From the NCBI RefSeq assembly GCF_900142625.1, contig NZ_FRBN01000002.1:236671-300670 (forward strand): DNA of 64,000 nt. The letters run 5' to 3'. A program made the position numbers and the translations under genes. Within the stretch, counting starts at the first letter, position 1. Each line of letters starts with the position of its first letter. The notes below the pieces were generated by a model. The model worked only from the letters and a program-made list of their open reading frames with translations, had not been told where the DNA came from and searched no databases. Shown piece by piece: positions 32,001 through 40,648 of this stretch. Source of the stretch: Roseovarius marisflavi. GTDB taxonomy: Bacteria; Pseudomonadota; Alphaproteobacteria; Rhodobacterales; Rhodobacteraceae.

Positions 32001-32319
32001 TCAGGTCTTCCTCGCAAGGGGCGCCCGTTCACAAACGCAAAAATACACGCCAAGGGCCGGAACGGTCCACGGTATATGTGCATCTGGCGCAGATAATTCC
32101 ACCCCCAAGCCGTGGCACGGGCGCATGGAAACCGGGCAAATCTATTCATTTCTCACATATGTATATCACAAAAAACGGTCCCGCGAAAGGCCGCTCAATG
32201 CCAGATAGCGATAATGCCTTTAAAATCATGCTTATGCCCCCTTTTAAAGACGGGGGAAACACCCTGACGCTTCAGAAAACTAAACGAATCGGTTCGGGGT
32301 CAACTCCGCGTGACCGTGC
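32001..32319. other. Gene-free stretch between carD and fdxA
   Basis: These 319 bp, with an AT-rich core (about 32140-32240), must hold the carD promoter on the minus strand. No credible gene, tRNA or riboswitch was recognised. An imperfect repeat (GGTTCGGGGTCAACTCCG, around 32290-32307) near the fdxA stop could form a weak hairpin. Confidence 0.4.
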
Positions 32320-32658
32320 CTAGCCGCCCTCGCCGGGCGCTTCGGAAAAGTATTTCTCAAGCTTGCCGGTCTCGCCATCGCGCTCTTCCGCCTCGGGCAG
32401 CGGATCTTTCTTGGTGATGATCACCGGCCACATCTCAGAGTACTTGCGATTGAATTCGACCCATTTTTCCATCTCCGGCTCGGTGTCCGGACGGATCGCA
32501 TCGGCGGGGCATTCCGGCTCGCAGACGCCGCAATCGATGCATTCATCGGGGTGAATGACCAGCATGTTCTCGCCTTCGTAAAAACAATCTACCGGGCATA
32601 CCTCGACGCAGTCGGTGTATTTACAGGCGATGCAGTTGTCGTTCACGATATAGGTCAT
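32320..32658 (-). CDS. fdxA: 7Fe-4S ferredoxin FdxA
   Basis: A 112-residue ferredoxin. The N-terminal half carries [17 protein letters not shown], with the C-x7-C-x3-CP pattern of a 3Fe-4S site plus one cysteine for the second cluster. [16 protein letters not shown] binds the 4Fe-4S cluster. The C-terminal helix has [15 protein letters not shown], the usual Azotobacter FdI-like extension. It is a low-potential electron carrier of unknown partner. It lies downstream of the S4 gene, 52 bp away. Confidence 0.94.
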   Translation of the reverse strand: MTYIVNDNCIACKYTDCVEVCPVDCFYEGENMLVIHPDECIDCGVCEPECPADAIRPDTEPEMEKWVEFNRKYSEMWPVIITKKDPLPEAEERDGETGKLEKYFSEAPGEGG

Positions 32659-32710
32659 GGCCGTCTCTCATGCTTGGCGGTTTGCGCTTCACCTAATCCA
32701 GAGGCGCGGA

Positions 32711-33091
32711 TCATTCAAGCACTCCCGGCCCATTGAGATCGAGTTTGCGCCGGTCGCGCTTGGTCGGGCGACCTTTTCCCTCATATTTGGGCGCGGCTGG
32801 ACTATTTTCCTCGGGCACTGGCGGTGCGAGGTCATCATAGAGCATTTGCGCCTCGGGGGCGGGGCCACGTCGGACACCGATGGCCAGCACCCGCACAACG
32901 CGCGCGGCACGCCCCTGAACAAAGGTCAGAACATCGTCGGGCGCAACCGCATGGGCGGGCTTGGACACGCGCGTGCCATTGACCCGCACATGCCCGGCCG
33001 CAGCCTCTTTGGCGGCCAGCGTGCGGGTTTTGAAAAACCGCGCATGCCAGAGCCATTTGTCGAGCCGGATCTTCGCCCCGTCCGCCGCCAA
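32711..33091 (-). CDS. S4-domain RNA-binding protein, Hsp15-like
   Basis: A 126-residue protein. Its S4 fold (IRLDKWLWHARFFKTRTLAAKEAAAGHVRVNGTRVSKPAHAVAPDDVL) is the Hsp15/HslR type, and a basic C-terminal tail (KYEGKGRPTKRDRRKLD) follows. Hsp15 binds stalled 50S subunits carrying peptidyl-tRNA. The gene starts 2 bp after the helicase stop, so the two are co-translated. Related RNA roles are likely. Confidence 0.88.
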   Translation of the reverse strand: MAADGAKIRLDKWLWHARFFKTRTLAAKEAAAGHVRVNGTRVSKPAHAVAPDDVLTFVQGRAARVVRVLAIGVRRGPAPEAQMLYDDLAPPVPEENSPAAPKYEGKGRPTKRDRRKLDLNGPGVLE

Positions 33092-33093
33092 GG

Positions 33094-35949
33094 TCAGCCT
33101 TTGGTTTTAAGGCCCATAAGGGCGGCGGCGAAGGGGTTGTCGGGGTCGATGCGGTCTTTTTTCTCGGGCCGCGCGCTAAAGGTCTTGGCCCCCTGCTCTT
33201 GCGGGGCGCCACGGGGTTTGCCTTTGCCGGGCTTGCCACGCGGCTTGCCGGATTTGGCCGGTTTGTCACGTTGACCGGCCCCTGCGGGACGCTCGGTGCG
33301 GGCGCGATTGGCGCGCGGGGCCCAGGTAAAGGTATAGAACACCTCAATCTCGGGCGCGGCCACGTCGGGGGTCTCGCCGGGGGCGGTCTCGGCCTCGGCT
33401 GTTTCCGGGATATCGGCGGGCACTTCGACCTCGGGCACAGGATCGGCAGCAATCGGCGCGACACCTTCATCGGCGATCGCCTCGACGATATCGGCGGCGG
33501 TTTCGGGCGTTGCCTCTTCTGTCGCGGAAACCGCATCGGCGGGGGCCTCGGCAATGGCCTTGTCGACCGGCTTGACCTTTTCACGCTCGCCGCGCTCGGC
33601 CTTATAGCCTAGCCCCTGCATCAGGGCCGCGAACTGTTCCAGCGTCATGCCGGTGATCGAGAGCATGTCCGGCTTGGCCTCGAACCCGCCGCGGCTGTCT
33701 TCCGAGCGCAGCATATCGGCAAGCCGTTCCAGCATGTCGATGCGAATCGCCCGCTCACCGGCGGCGCGATAGCCCGACATCGTGTGATAGCCCTTGGCGG
33801 TGCTGTCATTCGACGGCACGGTCACAAGGCCCGGCGGCGGTGCCTCGGGGAATTCATCAAGCCCGTTGCTCAGCGACCAGAGCACCAGCCGCAGACGCGT
33901 CGGCGCAGGTTTGAGCAGGATCGGCATGAACACGGTGAACTGGCCAAAGCGGATACCGTGCTTGCGCAGCGCGCCACGAGCGTCCTGATCAAGCGCCTTG
34001 ACCTCGTCGGCGATCTCGCCGCGCGGCAGGATGCCAAAGCCCTCGACAAGACGAAAGCCAAAGCCGCGTGCAAGGCCGCTCAGGCTTTCATCGCGCTGGA
34101 TGTTCAACAGCGGCTCGAACAGGGTGGCGATCTTGCGATCAATGAAGTGTTGCAGGCGGCGTTCCACCTTTTGTACAACGTCCGCACCGGCCTCTTCGTC
34201 GACAAAGGCCACGACCTGCGGCTTGAGAGCATCGGCGCCGACAACCAGTTTGCCAACCGCTTCTTTCCCCCAGAGCAGGCCGCCCTGTTCGGTGAAATCA
34301 ATCTCGGTGTCGGGCGCGTTGTAAAAGCGGTCCGCCTTGAGATGGAAATGCGGGGCAAGGGCCGAAAGGCTCGCCTGCTGAAGCGTGCGCGCCTCGTTCC
34401 CGACAGCCGCTTTATCCTGGATAAAGCGGAACCCCTCAAGCCGACCGACGAATTCGCCTTCGACCGTTACGTCACCATTCTCGTTCACTTCGGCCACCAT
34501 GGCTTCCTTCTGCTTGAGCCGGCGCAAAAGCACGGATGTGCGCCGGTCCACAAATCTTTGGGTCAGACGCTCGTGCAGCGCATCCGACAGACGGTCTTCT
34601 ACAGCGCGCGTCGCCCCGCGCCAATGGCTTTCGTCATCAACCCAGCCTTTTCGCTGCGCAACATAGGTCCAGGTGCGGATATAGGCGAGCCGTTTCGACA
34701 ATGTGTCAATATCGCCGTCGGTCCGGTCGATGCGCTTGACCTGGCGCGCAAGCCAGTCGTCGGGCACCCGGCCAAGGTTGTGCAGATCGCGAAAGATCGT
34801 GTTCAACAGGTTGGTATGTTCGCCGTGGCTGATGCTGCGGAAGTCGGGGATGCGGCAGACATCCCACAACAGCCGCACGGCGGGACCGCCGATGGCGCGC
34901 TCGGCGATCTCGGGCTGGGCGGCGAGGGTCTTGAGCGCGCCAAGGTCGTCGGCCTCGCGGGCGCGCGCCAGCAATTCGTGATCCGGGCGCGCCTCTAGCG
35001 AGGCGATAAGCCCCGAGGTGGCGCCGAATTGCAGGTTCGCGTTGCGCCATTCCAGCTTGCGGATCGGGGCAAAGCGGTGATCCATGATCGCCTCTGCCAC
35101 CTCCGGGTCAAGATCGCGGGCCTCGCCGGTCACGCCAAAGGTGCCATGGCTCATGCCGCGCCCGGCGCGCCCGGCAATCTGGCCAAGCTCGTTGGGGGCC
35201 AGCATGCGCATCCGCTGACCGTCAAACTTGGAAAGCGAGGAAAACGCCACATGGTTGATATCAAGGTTCAACCCCATACCGATGGCGTCGGTCGCCACCA
35301 GGTAATCGACATCACCGTTTTGATAAAGCTCGACCTGCGCATTGCGGGTGCGCGGGCTAAGCGCCCCCATCACCACCGCCGCCCCGCCCTTCTGGCGGCG
35401 CAGCAATTCGGCGATGGCATAGACGTTCTCCACCGAAAACCCGACAATCGCGCTTCGGGCGGGCATTTTGCTGATCTTCTTGGGGCCACCGTAGGATAGC
35501 TGCGACATCCGCTCGCGGGTCAGAAATTCAACCCCCGGCACAAGCGCGGCGATGGTCGGGCGCATGGTGTGGCTGCCAAGAAACTGGGTTTCGCGCAGGC
35601 CCCGCATCCGCAACAGGCGGTCGGTAAAGACGTGGCCCCGCTCGGGATCGGCGCAAAGCTGGATTTCGTCGACCGCCAGGAAATCGGCGCCCATGCCCTC
35701 TGGCATCGCCTCGACGGTACAGACCCAGTATTTGGCGCGTGGTGGCACGATCCGCTCTTCGCCGGTGACAAGCGCCACCACCGAAGGGCCGCGCAGGGCG
35801 ACGATCTTGTCATAGACCTCGCGCGCCAAAAGACGCAGCGGCAGGCCGATCACACCCGTGCGATAGCCCAGCATCCGTTCAATCGCATAATGCGTCTTGC
35901 CGGTATTTGTCGGGCCCAGAACCGCGAGGGTTCTTGACTGCTCGGCCAT
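33094..35949 (-). CDS. SUV3-like superfamily 2 RNA helicase with long basic tail
   Basis: A 951-residue helicase. Walker A is VLGPTNTGKTHYAIERML, the DEx motif FLAVDEIQLCAD, and motifs in GSHTMRPTIAALV, LVATDAIGMGLNLDINHV and LGQIAGRAGRG define SF2. The arrangement matches the mitochondrial degradosome helicase SUV3, common in alphaproteobacteria. From about residue 790 an Ala/Glu-rich low-complexity stretch (EAIADEGVAPIAADPVPEVEVP) leads to a Lys/Arg/Gly/Pro-rich tail (RGKPGKGKPRGAPQ) suited to RNA binding. It probably unwinds RNA in decay or ribosome maintenance with the S4 partner. Confidence 0.88.
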   Translation of the reverse strand: MAEQSRTLAVLGPTNTGKTHYAIERMLGYRTGVIGLPLRLLAREVYDKIVALRGPSVVALVTGEERIVPPRAKYWVCTVEAMPEGMGADFLAVDEIQLCADPERGHVFTDRLLRMRGLRETQFLGSHTMRPTIAALVPGVEFLTRERMSQLSYGGPKKISKMPARSAIVGFSVENVYAIAELLRRQKGGAAVVMGALSPRTRNAQVELYQNGDVDYLVATDAIGMGLNLDINHVAFSSLSKFDGQRMRMLAPNELGQIAGRAGRGMSHGTFGVTGEARDLDPEVAEAIMDHRFAPIRKLEWRNANLQFGATSGLIASLEARPDHELLARAREADDLGALKTLAAQPEIAERAIGGPAVRLLWDVCRIPDFRSISHGEHTNLLNTIFRDLHNLGRVPDDWLARQVKRIDRTDGDIDTLSKRLAYIRTWTYVAQRKGWVDDESHWRGATRAVEDRLSDALHERLTQRFVDRRTSVLLRRLKQKEAMVAEVNENGDVTVEGEFVGRLEGFRFIQDKAAVGNEARTLQQASLSALAPHFHLKADRFYNAPDTEIDFTEQGGLLWGKEAVGKLVVGADALKPQVVAFVDEEAGADVVQKVERRLQHFIDRKIATLFEPLLNIQRDESLSGLARGFGFRLVEGFGILPRGEIADEVKALDQDARGALRKHGIRFGQFTVFMPILLKPAPTRLRLVLWSLSNGLDEFPEAPPPGLVTVPSNDSTAKGYHTMSGYRAAGERAIRIDMLERLADMLRSEDSRGGFEAKPDMLSITGMTLEQFAALMQGLGYKAERGEREKVKPVDKAIAEAPADAVSATEEATPETAADIVEAIADEGVAPIAADPVPEVEVPADIPETAEAETAPGETPDVAAPEIEVFYTFTWAPRANRARTERPAGAGQRDKPAKSGKPRGKPGKGKPRGAPQEQGAKTFSARPEKKDRIDPDNPFAAALMGLKTKG

Positions 35950-35972
35950 GTGCCGTCTCTCCCGTTACCTGA

Positions 35973-36524
35973 TCAGAGCTCTGCGCCGCCAAGCTGGTTT
36001 TTGATATCTTCCATCACGCTGGTTACGTCCTCGTGGTGGGGATGTATAGCAAGAACACGGCCAAACGCCTCTTGCGCAAGATCGGGCTGGTTCATTTCGT
36101 TCAGCAGCACGCCAAGGCCATAGAGCACGTTGTAATGGCGCGGCTCAAGCGCGAGGGCATGTTCGATATCAGACAGCGCCAGCCCATAGCGATCCGCCTT
36201 GAAAAACGCGACCGAACGCAGATGCCAGGCCTCGGCAAACCCCGGCGCGTGATCAATCAGCGCGCTCAGGTGTTCGATCGCCATCGCGGTATCGCCCGCC
36301 TCGATCGCGTCGCGCCCACGGCGCAGCAGAAGATCCATCGCGGGCGAGCCGGATTTCTCGAACTCAAGCTCGATTTCACCGGCGATTCGGCGGGCTTCTT
36401 TTTCATCGGCCTGCACGAGCGCTTCGAACAAGCCGTCAAGCCGCGCATTCGGTGCCGCCAGGGCAGGTAGGGAAAACGTGACTATCGCCAGAAGTGCCGC
36501 GACGATACGGTTGAGGTTGGTCAT
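35973..36524 (-). CDS. Exported TPR-repeat protein
   Basis: A 183-residue protein with a signal peptide (NLNRIVAALLAIVTFSLPALA, cut near AAPN). Three TPR-like helix pairs follow at about 60-165: AMAIEHLSALIDHAPGFAEAW, GLALSDIEHALALEPRHYNVLY and DLAQEAFGRVLAIHPHHEDV. TPRs mediate protein contacts; the partner is unknown. The start at 36524 was chosen for the signal peptide; ATGs at 36536 and 36584 only add a tail ahead of it. Confidence 0.78.
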   Translation of the reverse strand: MTNLNRIVAALLAIVTFSLPALAAPNARLDGLFEALVQADEKEARRIAGEIELEFEKSGSPAMDLLLRRGRDAIEAGDTAMAIEHLSALIDHAPGFAEAWHLRSVAFFKADRYGLALSDIEHALALEPRHYNVLYGLGVLLNEMNQPDLAQEAFGRVLAIHPHHEDVTSVMEDIKNQLGGAEL

Positions 36525-36607
36525 AACTGTGCCCATAACGATATTGAGTTTAGCGCAGAATGCCGGGAAACAAACCCCCGACAACCGAAATGTGAAAGGA
36601 ACCGCAG

Positions 36608-36898
36608 ATGAGCGAAGTGATTACCGCAGCCGTGGCCGCATTGAATGGCAAAATGGGCGACGAGGGCTTTGACGGCACGGCGAAATTCGTGATCGAAGGC
36701 GAAGGCGCCATCCTGATCGACGCCAACGGCGCGCGGGCAGACGATTCCGAGGCCGACGTAACCCTCACCGCCGATCAGGAGACCTTCGAGTCGATCCTGT
36801 CGGGCGATCTTGACCCGACCGCCGCCTTCATGACCGGCAAGCTGGCCGTTGACGGCGACATGGGCATGGCGATGAAGCTTGGCAGCGTGCTGTCCTGA
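36608..36898 (+). CDS. SCP2 sterol-binding-domain protein
   Basis: A 96-residue single-domain SCP2 protein: FDGTAKFVIEGEGAILIDANG, DVTLTADQETFESILSGDLDPTAAFMTGKLAVDGDMGMAMKLGSVLS. The last block is the SCP2 signature that lines the lipid pocket. It likely binds acyl or isoprenoid lipids. Its stop overlaps the start of the alpha/beta hydrolase (TGATG), suggesting a joint role in lipid handling. Confidence 0.88.
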   Translation: MSEVITAAVAALNGKMGDEGFDGTAKFVIEGEGAILIDANGARADDSEADVTLTADQETFESILSGDLDPTAAFMTGKLAVDGDMGMAMKLGSVLS

Positions 36899-37893
36899 TG
36901 AAAGAGGCGCCGCTCTATTCCGAGATTGCAAAAGGCCCGGATGAGGGCGCCGCGTGGTGGATGACATCCGCCGACGGGGTGCGCGTGCGTGTCGGTCTCT
37001 GGAATAGGACGGCGCCGAACGGCACGGTGTTCCTGTTTCCCGGACGCACCGAATATGTCGAGAAATACGGCGACGCCGCCGCGCATTTTGCCGGATGCGG
37101 CTATGCCACGCTGGTGATCGACTGGCGCGGCCAGGGTCTTGCGGATCGTTTACAGGACGACGTGATGTCGGGCCATGTGCATCACTTCACCGATTATCAG
37201 ATGGATGTGGCGGCGATGGTCGAGGCGGCGCATCGGCTTGATCTGCCGCGCCCCTGGCACCTTTTGGGCCACTCTATGGGCGGCTGTATCGGGTTGCGCG
37301 CGGCGATGCAGGGGCTGGAGGTGCAAAGCGCTGCCTTTTCCGGGCCGATGTGGGGAATCGCCCTTTCGGATGCGCTGCGCCCGGTCGCCTGGTCGCTGTC
37401 CTGGAGCAGCAGACAATTGGGCATGAGCCACTTTTATGCCCCCGGCACCGCGCGTGAAAGCTATGTTCTGACCGAGTCGTTCGAGACCAACAAGCTGACC
37501 AATGATCGCGAGATGTATCAATACATGATCAATCAGGCCAACGCCCACCCCGAGCTTGGGATTGGCGGGCCAAGCCTGCGGTGGCTGCACGAGGCGCTTA
37601 GCGAAACCCGCGCACTGGCGCGCCGCCCCTCGCCCGACCTGCCCTGTCTGACGCTGCTTGGCAGCGACGAACAGATCGTCGATGTGGCGCGGGTGCATGA
37701 GCGCATGGCGCATTGGCCGGGTGGCCATCTTGAGATTGTGCCAAACGGCCGCCACGAGACCCTGATGGACAGCCCCGAAATGCGGGTCCGCCTGTTCAAG
37801 CAGCTCTGCAAGTTCTACCTCGGCTCGGGTGATGGCAATGCTAGCGGTCCTGCGCCACAGGCGAGCGTTGCTCGCCAAGCCCGGAAATCCTGA
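36898..37893 (+). CDS. Alpha/beta hydrolase, lysophospholipase (PldB)-like
   Basis: A 331-residue hydrolase. It has an oxyanion strand (TVFLFPGRTEYVEKYGDAAAHFA), LVIDWRGQGLADR, the nucleophile elbow LLGHSMGGCIGLRA (Ser in GHSMG), Asp in LLGSDEQIVDV and His in PNGRHETLMD. The order and EYVEKYG element match monoacylglycerol lipase/PldB-like enzymes. It is translationally coupled to the SCP2 protein. Its last 53 bases overlap the convergent FAH gene, so the C-terminal tail after YLGSG may be recently extended. Confidence 0.87.
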   Translation: MKEAPLYSEIAKGPDEGAAWWMTSADGVRVRVGLWNRTAPNGTVFLFPGRTEYVEKYGDAAAHFAGCGYATLVIDWRGQGLADRLQDDVMSGHVHHFTDYQMDVAAMVEAAHRLDLPRPWHLLGHSMGGCIGLRAAMQGLEVQSAAFSGPMWGIALSDALRPVAWSLSWSSRQLGMSHFYAPGTARESYVLTESFETNKLTNDREMYQYMINQANAHPELGIGGPSLRWLHEALSETRALARRPSPDLPCLTLLGSDEQIVDVARVHERMAHWPGGHLEIVPNGRHETLMDSPEMRVRLFKQLCKFYLGSGDGNASGPAPQASVARQARKS

Positions 37894-38671
37894 GCACCAT
37901 TTCATCACCCGCCGAAAGATAGCGCGGCGGTTTATGCCCCATGCCAACGCCCGGCGGCGTGCCCGTGGCGATGACATCGCCCGGCTCAAGCGTCATCAGC
38001 TCGCTGAGATAGGCCACGATCTGGGCCACGGTAAAGATCATCAGACGGGTGTTGCCGGTCTGCATCCGCTCGCCGTTCACATCCACAGACAGATCAAGGT
38101 TTTGCGGATCGCCCACCTCGTCCGGGGTCACAAGCCAGGGACCCATCGGCGCGAAGGTGTCGCAACTTTTGCCCTTGGTCCATTGACCCGAGCGCTCAAG
38201 CTGAAAACCGCGCTCGGAGACATCATTGACGATGGTATAGCCCGCCACGTGATCAAGGGCGGTCTCTTCACTCACGTATTTGGCGCGTTTTCCGATCACG
38301 ATGCCAAGCTCGACCTCCCAATCGCCGCGCTTTGATCCGCGCGGCAGAACCACGGTGTCATGCGCCCCGACGATCGACGAGGTCGCCTTGAGAAAGACAA
38401 CCGGGTCCTTGGGCGGATCGACGCCAAGTTCGGCCGCATGATCGATGTAATTCAACCCGATGCAGATCAGCTTGCCGACATTGCCCACCGGCGGGCCAAG
38501 GCGCGGATTGCCTTGCACAAGCGGAAGGCTCTCGGGGTTGACCGCTGGCAGATCGCCAAGCACCGCGCCCGCCAGATCAGGCAGCACGCCCGACAAGTCG
38601 CGCAGATTGCCCGCGCCATCCACCACGGCGGGCTTTTCCTGTCCCGGCGCACCGCATCTTGCAAATTTCAT
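37841..38671 (-). CDS. Fumarylacetoacetate hydrolase (FAH) family protein
   Basis: A 276-residue protein from MKFARCGAPGQEKPAVVD. The FAH core has ICIGLNYIDHAAELG, the metal-ligand segment DWEVELGIVIGKRAKYVSEE, GYTIVNDVSERGFQ and KSCDTFAPMGPWLVT, and ends LEPGDVIATGTPPGVGMGHKPPRYLSAGD. Such enzymes cleave or decarboxylate 2,4-diketo acids (for example ureidoglycolate lyase-like, 2-keto-3-deoxy-fuconate type), so the substrate is open. The upstream region to PepF shows a triplicated ACCGGCCCC-like run at 38730-38770. Confidence 0.87.
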   Translation of the reverse strand: MKFARCGAPGQEKPAVVDGAGNLRDLSGVLPDLAGAVLGDLPAVNPESLPLVQGNPRLGPPVGNVGKLICIGLNYIDHAAELGVDPPKDPVVFLKATSSIVGAHDTVVLPRGSKRGDWEVELGIVIGKRAKYVSEETALDHVAGYTIVNDVSERGFQLERSGQWTKGKSCDTFAPMGPWLVTPDEVGDPQNLDLSVDVNGERMQTGNTRLMIFTVAQIVAYLSELMTLEPGDVIATGTPPGVGMGHKPPRYLSAGDEMVLRISGLGEQRSPVAQDR

Positions 38672-38731
38672 TCTTCCACATCCCCTTTTGCGTTTGGCCC
38701 ACCCTAGCCAGCCGCCCGCAAATGGCAAGAC

Positions 38732-38772
38732 ACCGGCCCCAAGACACCGGCCCCCGAGATACCGGCCCCTTG
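38732..38772. repeat. Short tandem GA(C/T)ACCGGCCCC repeats upstream of the FAH gene
   Basis: Three near-copies of a 15- to 16-bp unit containing GACACCGGCCCC or GATACCGGCCCC stand end to end between the divergent FAH and pepF genes. This looks like slippage in a GC-rich promoter region. Effect on expression is unknown. Confidence 0.6.
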
Positions 38773-38827
38773 TGGCGCGCGGCGGTGCGGCCTATGTCTT
38801 GGGTCAACAATCAGCAAGAGGTGCCTC

Positions 38828-40648
38828 ATGTTCAATCTGCCTTTCCCCGTCCGCGATGCAAATGCCGGTTCCGGCAACAAGGATCTGGGAAAGTTGCCGG
38901 AATGGGACCTGAGCGATCTTTACAGCGGCGAGGATGCGCCCGAACTCAAGCGTGATCTTGACTGGCTCAAGACCGCCTGCGCCGAATTTGCCCGCGATTA
39001 CGAGGGCAAACTGGCCGATCTCGACGCCGCCGCCCTTTTGGAATGTCTGCACCGCGACGAAAAGATCAGCAATATTGCCGGGCGGATCATGTCCTTTGCC
39101 GGGCTGCGGTATTACCAGCTTACGATTGATGGCGGGCGGGCGAAATTCATGTCCGATTGCCAGGAAAAGGTGACCAATTACAGCACGCCGCTGGTGTTTT
39201 TCTCGCTCGAACTGAACCGGCTCGCCGAAGAGCCGCTTGCGGCGATGTACGCCGAAAACGCCGATCTTGCCCGCTATAAGCCGGTGCTTGACCGGATTCG
39301 CGCGATGAAGCCTTATCAGCTTTCTGACGAACTTGAGAAGTTTCTGCATGATCTGGGGGTTGTGGGCGACGCCTGGGAACGCCTGTTCGACGAAACCATT
39401 GCGGGGCTCAGCTTTAACGTCGATGGCGAAGACCTTAACATCGAGGGCACGCTGAACCTCTTGACCGAACAGGACCGCAGCAAGCGCGAGACGGCCAGCC
39501 GCGAGTTGGCGCGCGTCTTTGGCGAGAACATCCGCACGTTTTCGCGGGTCCACAATACCGCCGCCAAGGAAAAAGAGGTCATCGACCGCTGGCGCGGCAT
39601 GCCAACGGCGCAAACCGGGCGGCACCTCAGCAATGACGTCGAACCCGAAGTGGTCGAGGCGCTGCGCAATGCGGTGGTCGAGGCATACCCGAAGCTCAGC
39701 CACCGCTATTACGAGCTCAAGCGCAAATGGCTTGGGCTTGAGCGGATGCAGACCTGGGACCGCAACGCGCCGCTGCCGATGGAAAGCCCTAGAATCGTCG
39801 ATTGGGACAGCGCCCGCAAAACCGTGATGGAGGCTTATGGCGCCTTTGATCCGCGCATGGCCGACCTCGCAGAGCCGTTCTTCGAGCGGGGCTGGATCGA
39901 CGCGGGCGTGAAACCCGGCAAGGCGCCGGGGGCGTTCGCCCACCCCACAGTGACCAATGTGCACCCCTACGTGATGCTCAATTACCTCGGAAAACCGCGC
40001 GATGTGATGACGCTTGCGCATGAGCTTGGGCATGGCGTGCATCAGGTTCTGGCCGCCGATCAGGGCGAATTGCTGGCCAGCACGCCGCTGACGCTGGCCG
40101 AGACCGCATCGGTGTTCGGTGAAATGCTGACCTTCCGCAAGATGCTTGACGGGGCCAAGACCGATCAGGAGCGCAAGGTGCTTCTGGCCGGCAAGGTCGA
40201 GGATATGATCAACACCGTCGTGCGCCAGATCGCGTTTTACGACTTTGAATGCAAGCTTCATGCCGCGCGTCGCGAGGGCGAATTGACGCCTGACGATATC
40301 AACGCGCTCTGGATGTCGGTGCAGGCCGAAAGCCTTGGACCGGCGTTTGATTTCGCGGAAGGATACGAAACCTTCTGGGCCTATATCCCGCATTTCGTGC
40401 ATTCGCCGTTCTACGTCTATGCCTATGCCTTTGGCGACGGGTTGGTGAACGCGCTTTACGCGGTTTACGAGGAAAACCCGGACGGCTTTCAGGAAAAGTA
40501 TTTCGACATGCTCAAGGCGGGCGGATCAAAGCACCACAAGGAATTGCTTGCGCCCTTCGGCCTTGACGCCAGCGACCCGGCGTTCTGGGACAAGGGATTG
40601 TCGATGATCTCTGGCTTTATCGACCAGCTTGAGGCGATGGAAGACTAA
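38828..40648 (+). CDS. pepF: M3-family oligoendopeptidase F
   Basis: A 606-residue metallopeptidase. The zinc motif HELGHG lies at about residue 400 (MTLAHELGHGVHQVLA) with the downstream glutamate in LAETASVFGEM. The N-terminal PepF helical domain opens WDLSDLYSGEDAPELKRDLDWL. It degrades short peptides in the cytoplasm; no signal peptide is present. AAGAGGTG precedes the start. The stop overlaps the convergent hydrolase by 4 bp. Confidence 0.93.
   Translation: MFNLPFPVRDANAGSGNKDLGKLPEWDLSDLYSGEDAPELKRDLDWLKTACAEFARDYEGKLADLDAAALLECLHRDEKISNIAGRIMSFAGLRYYQLTIDGGRAKFMSDCQEKVTNYSTPLVFFSLELNRLAEEPLAAMYAENADLARYKPVLDRIRAMKPYQLSDELEKFLHDLGVVGDAWERLFDETIAGLSFNVDGEDLNIEGTLNLLTEQDRSKRETASRELARVFGENIRTFSRVHNTAAKEKEVIDRWRGMPTAQTGRHLSNDVEPEVVEALRNAVVEAYPKLSHRYYELKRKWLGLERMQTWDRNAPLPMESPRIVDWDSARKTVMEAYGAFDPRMADLAEPFFERGWIDAGVKPGKAPGAFAHPTVTNVHPYVMLNYLGKPRDVMTLAHELGHGVHQVLAADQGELLASTPLTLAETASVFGEMLTFRKMLDGAKTDQERKVLLAGKVEDMINTVVRQIAFYDFECKLHAARREGELTPDDINALWMSVQAESLGPAFDFAEGYETFWAYIPHFVHSPFYVYAYAFGDGLVNALYAVYEENPDGFQEKYFDMLKAGGSKHHKELLAPFGLDASDPAFWDKGLSMISGFIDQLEAMED

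Noticed and set aside
38804..40402. A 532-codon open frame opposite pepF
   Set aside because: It is antisense to a complete M3 peptidase and has a His/Arg-rich composition typical of shadow frames.
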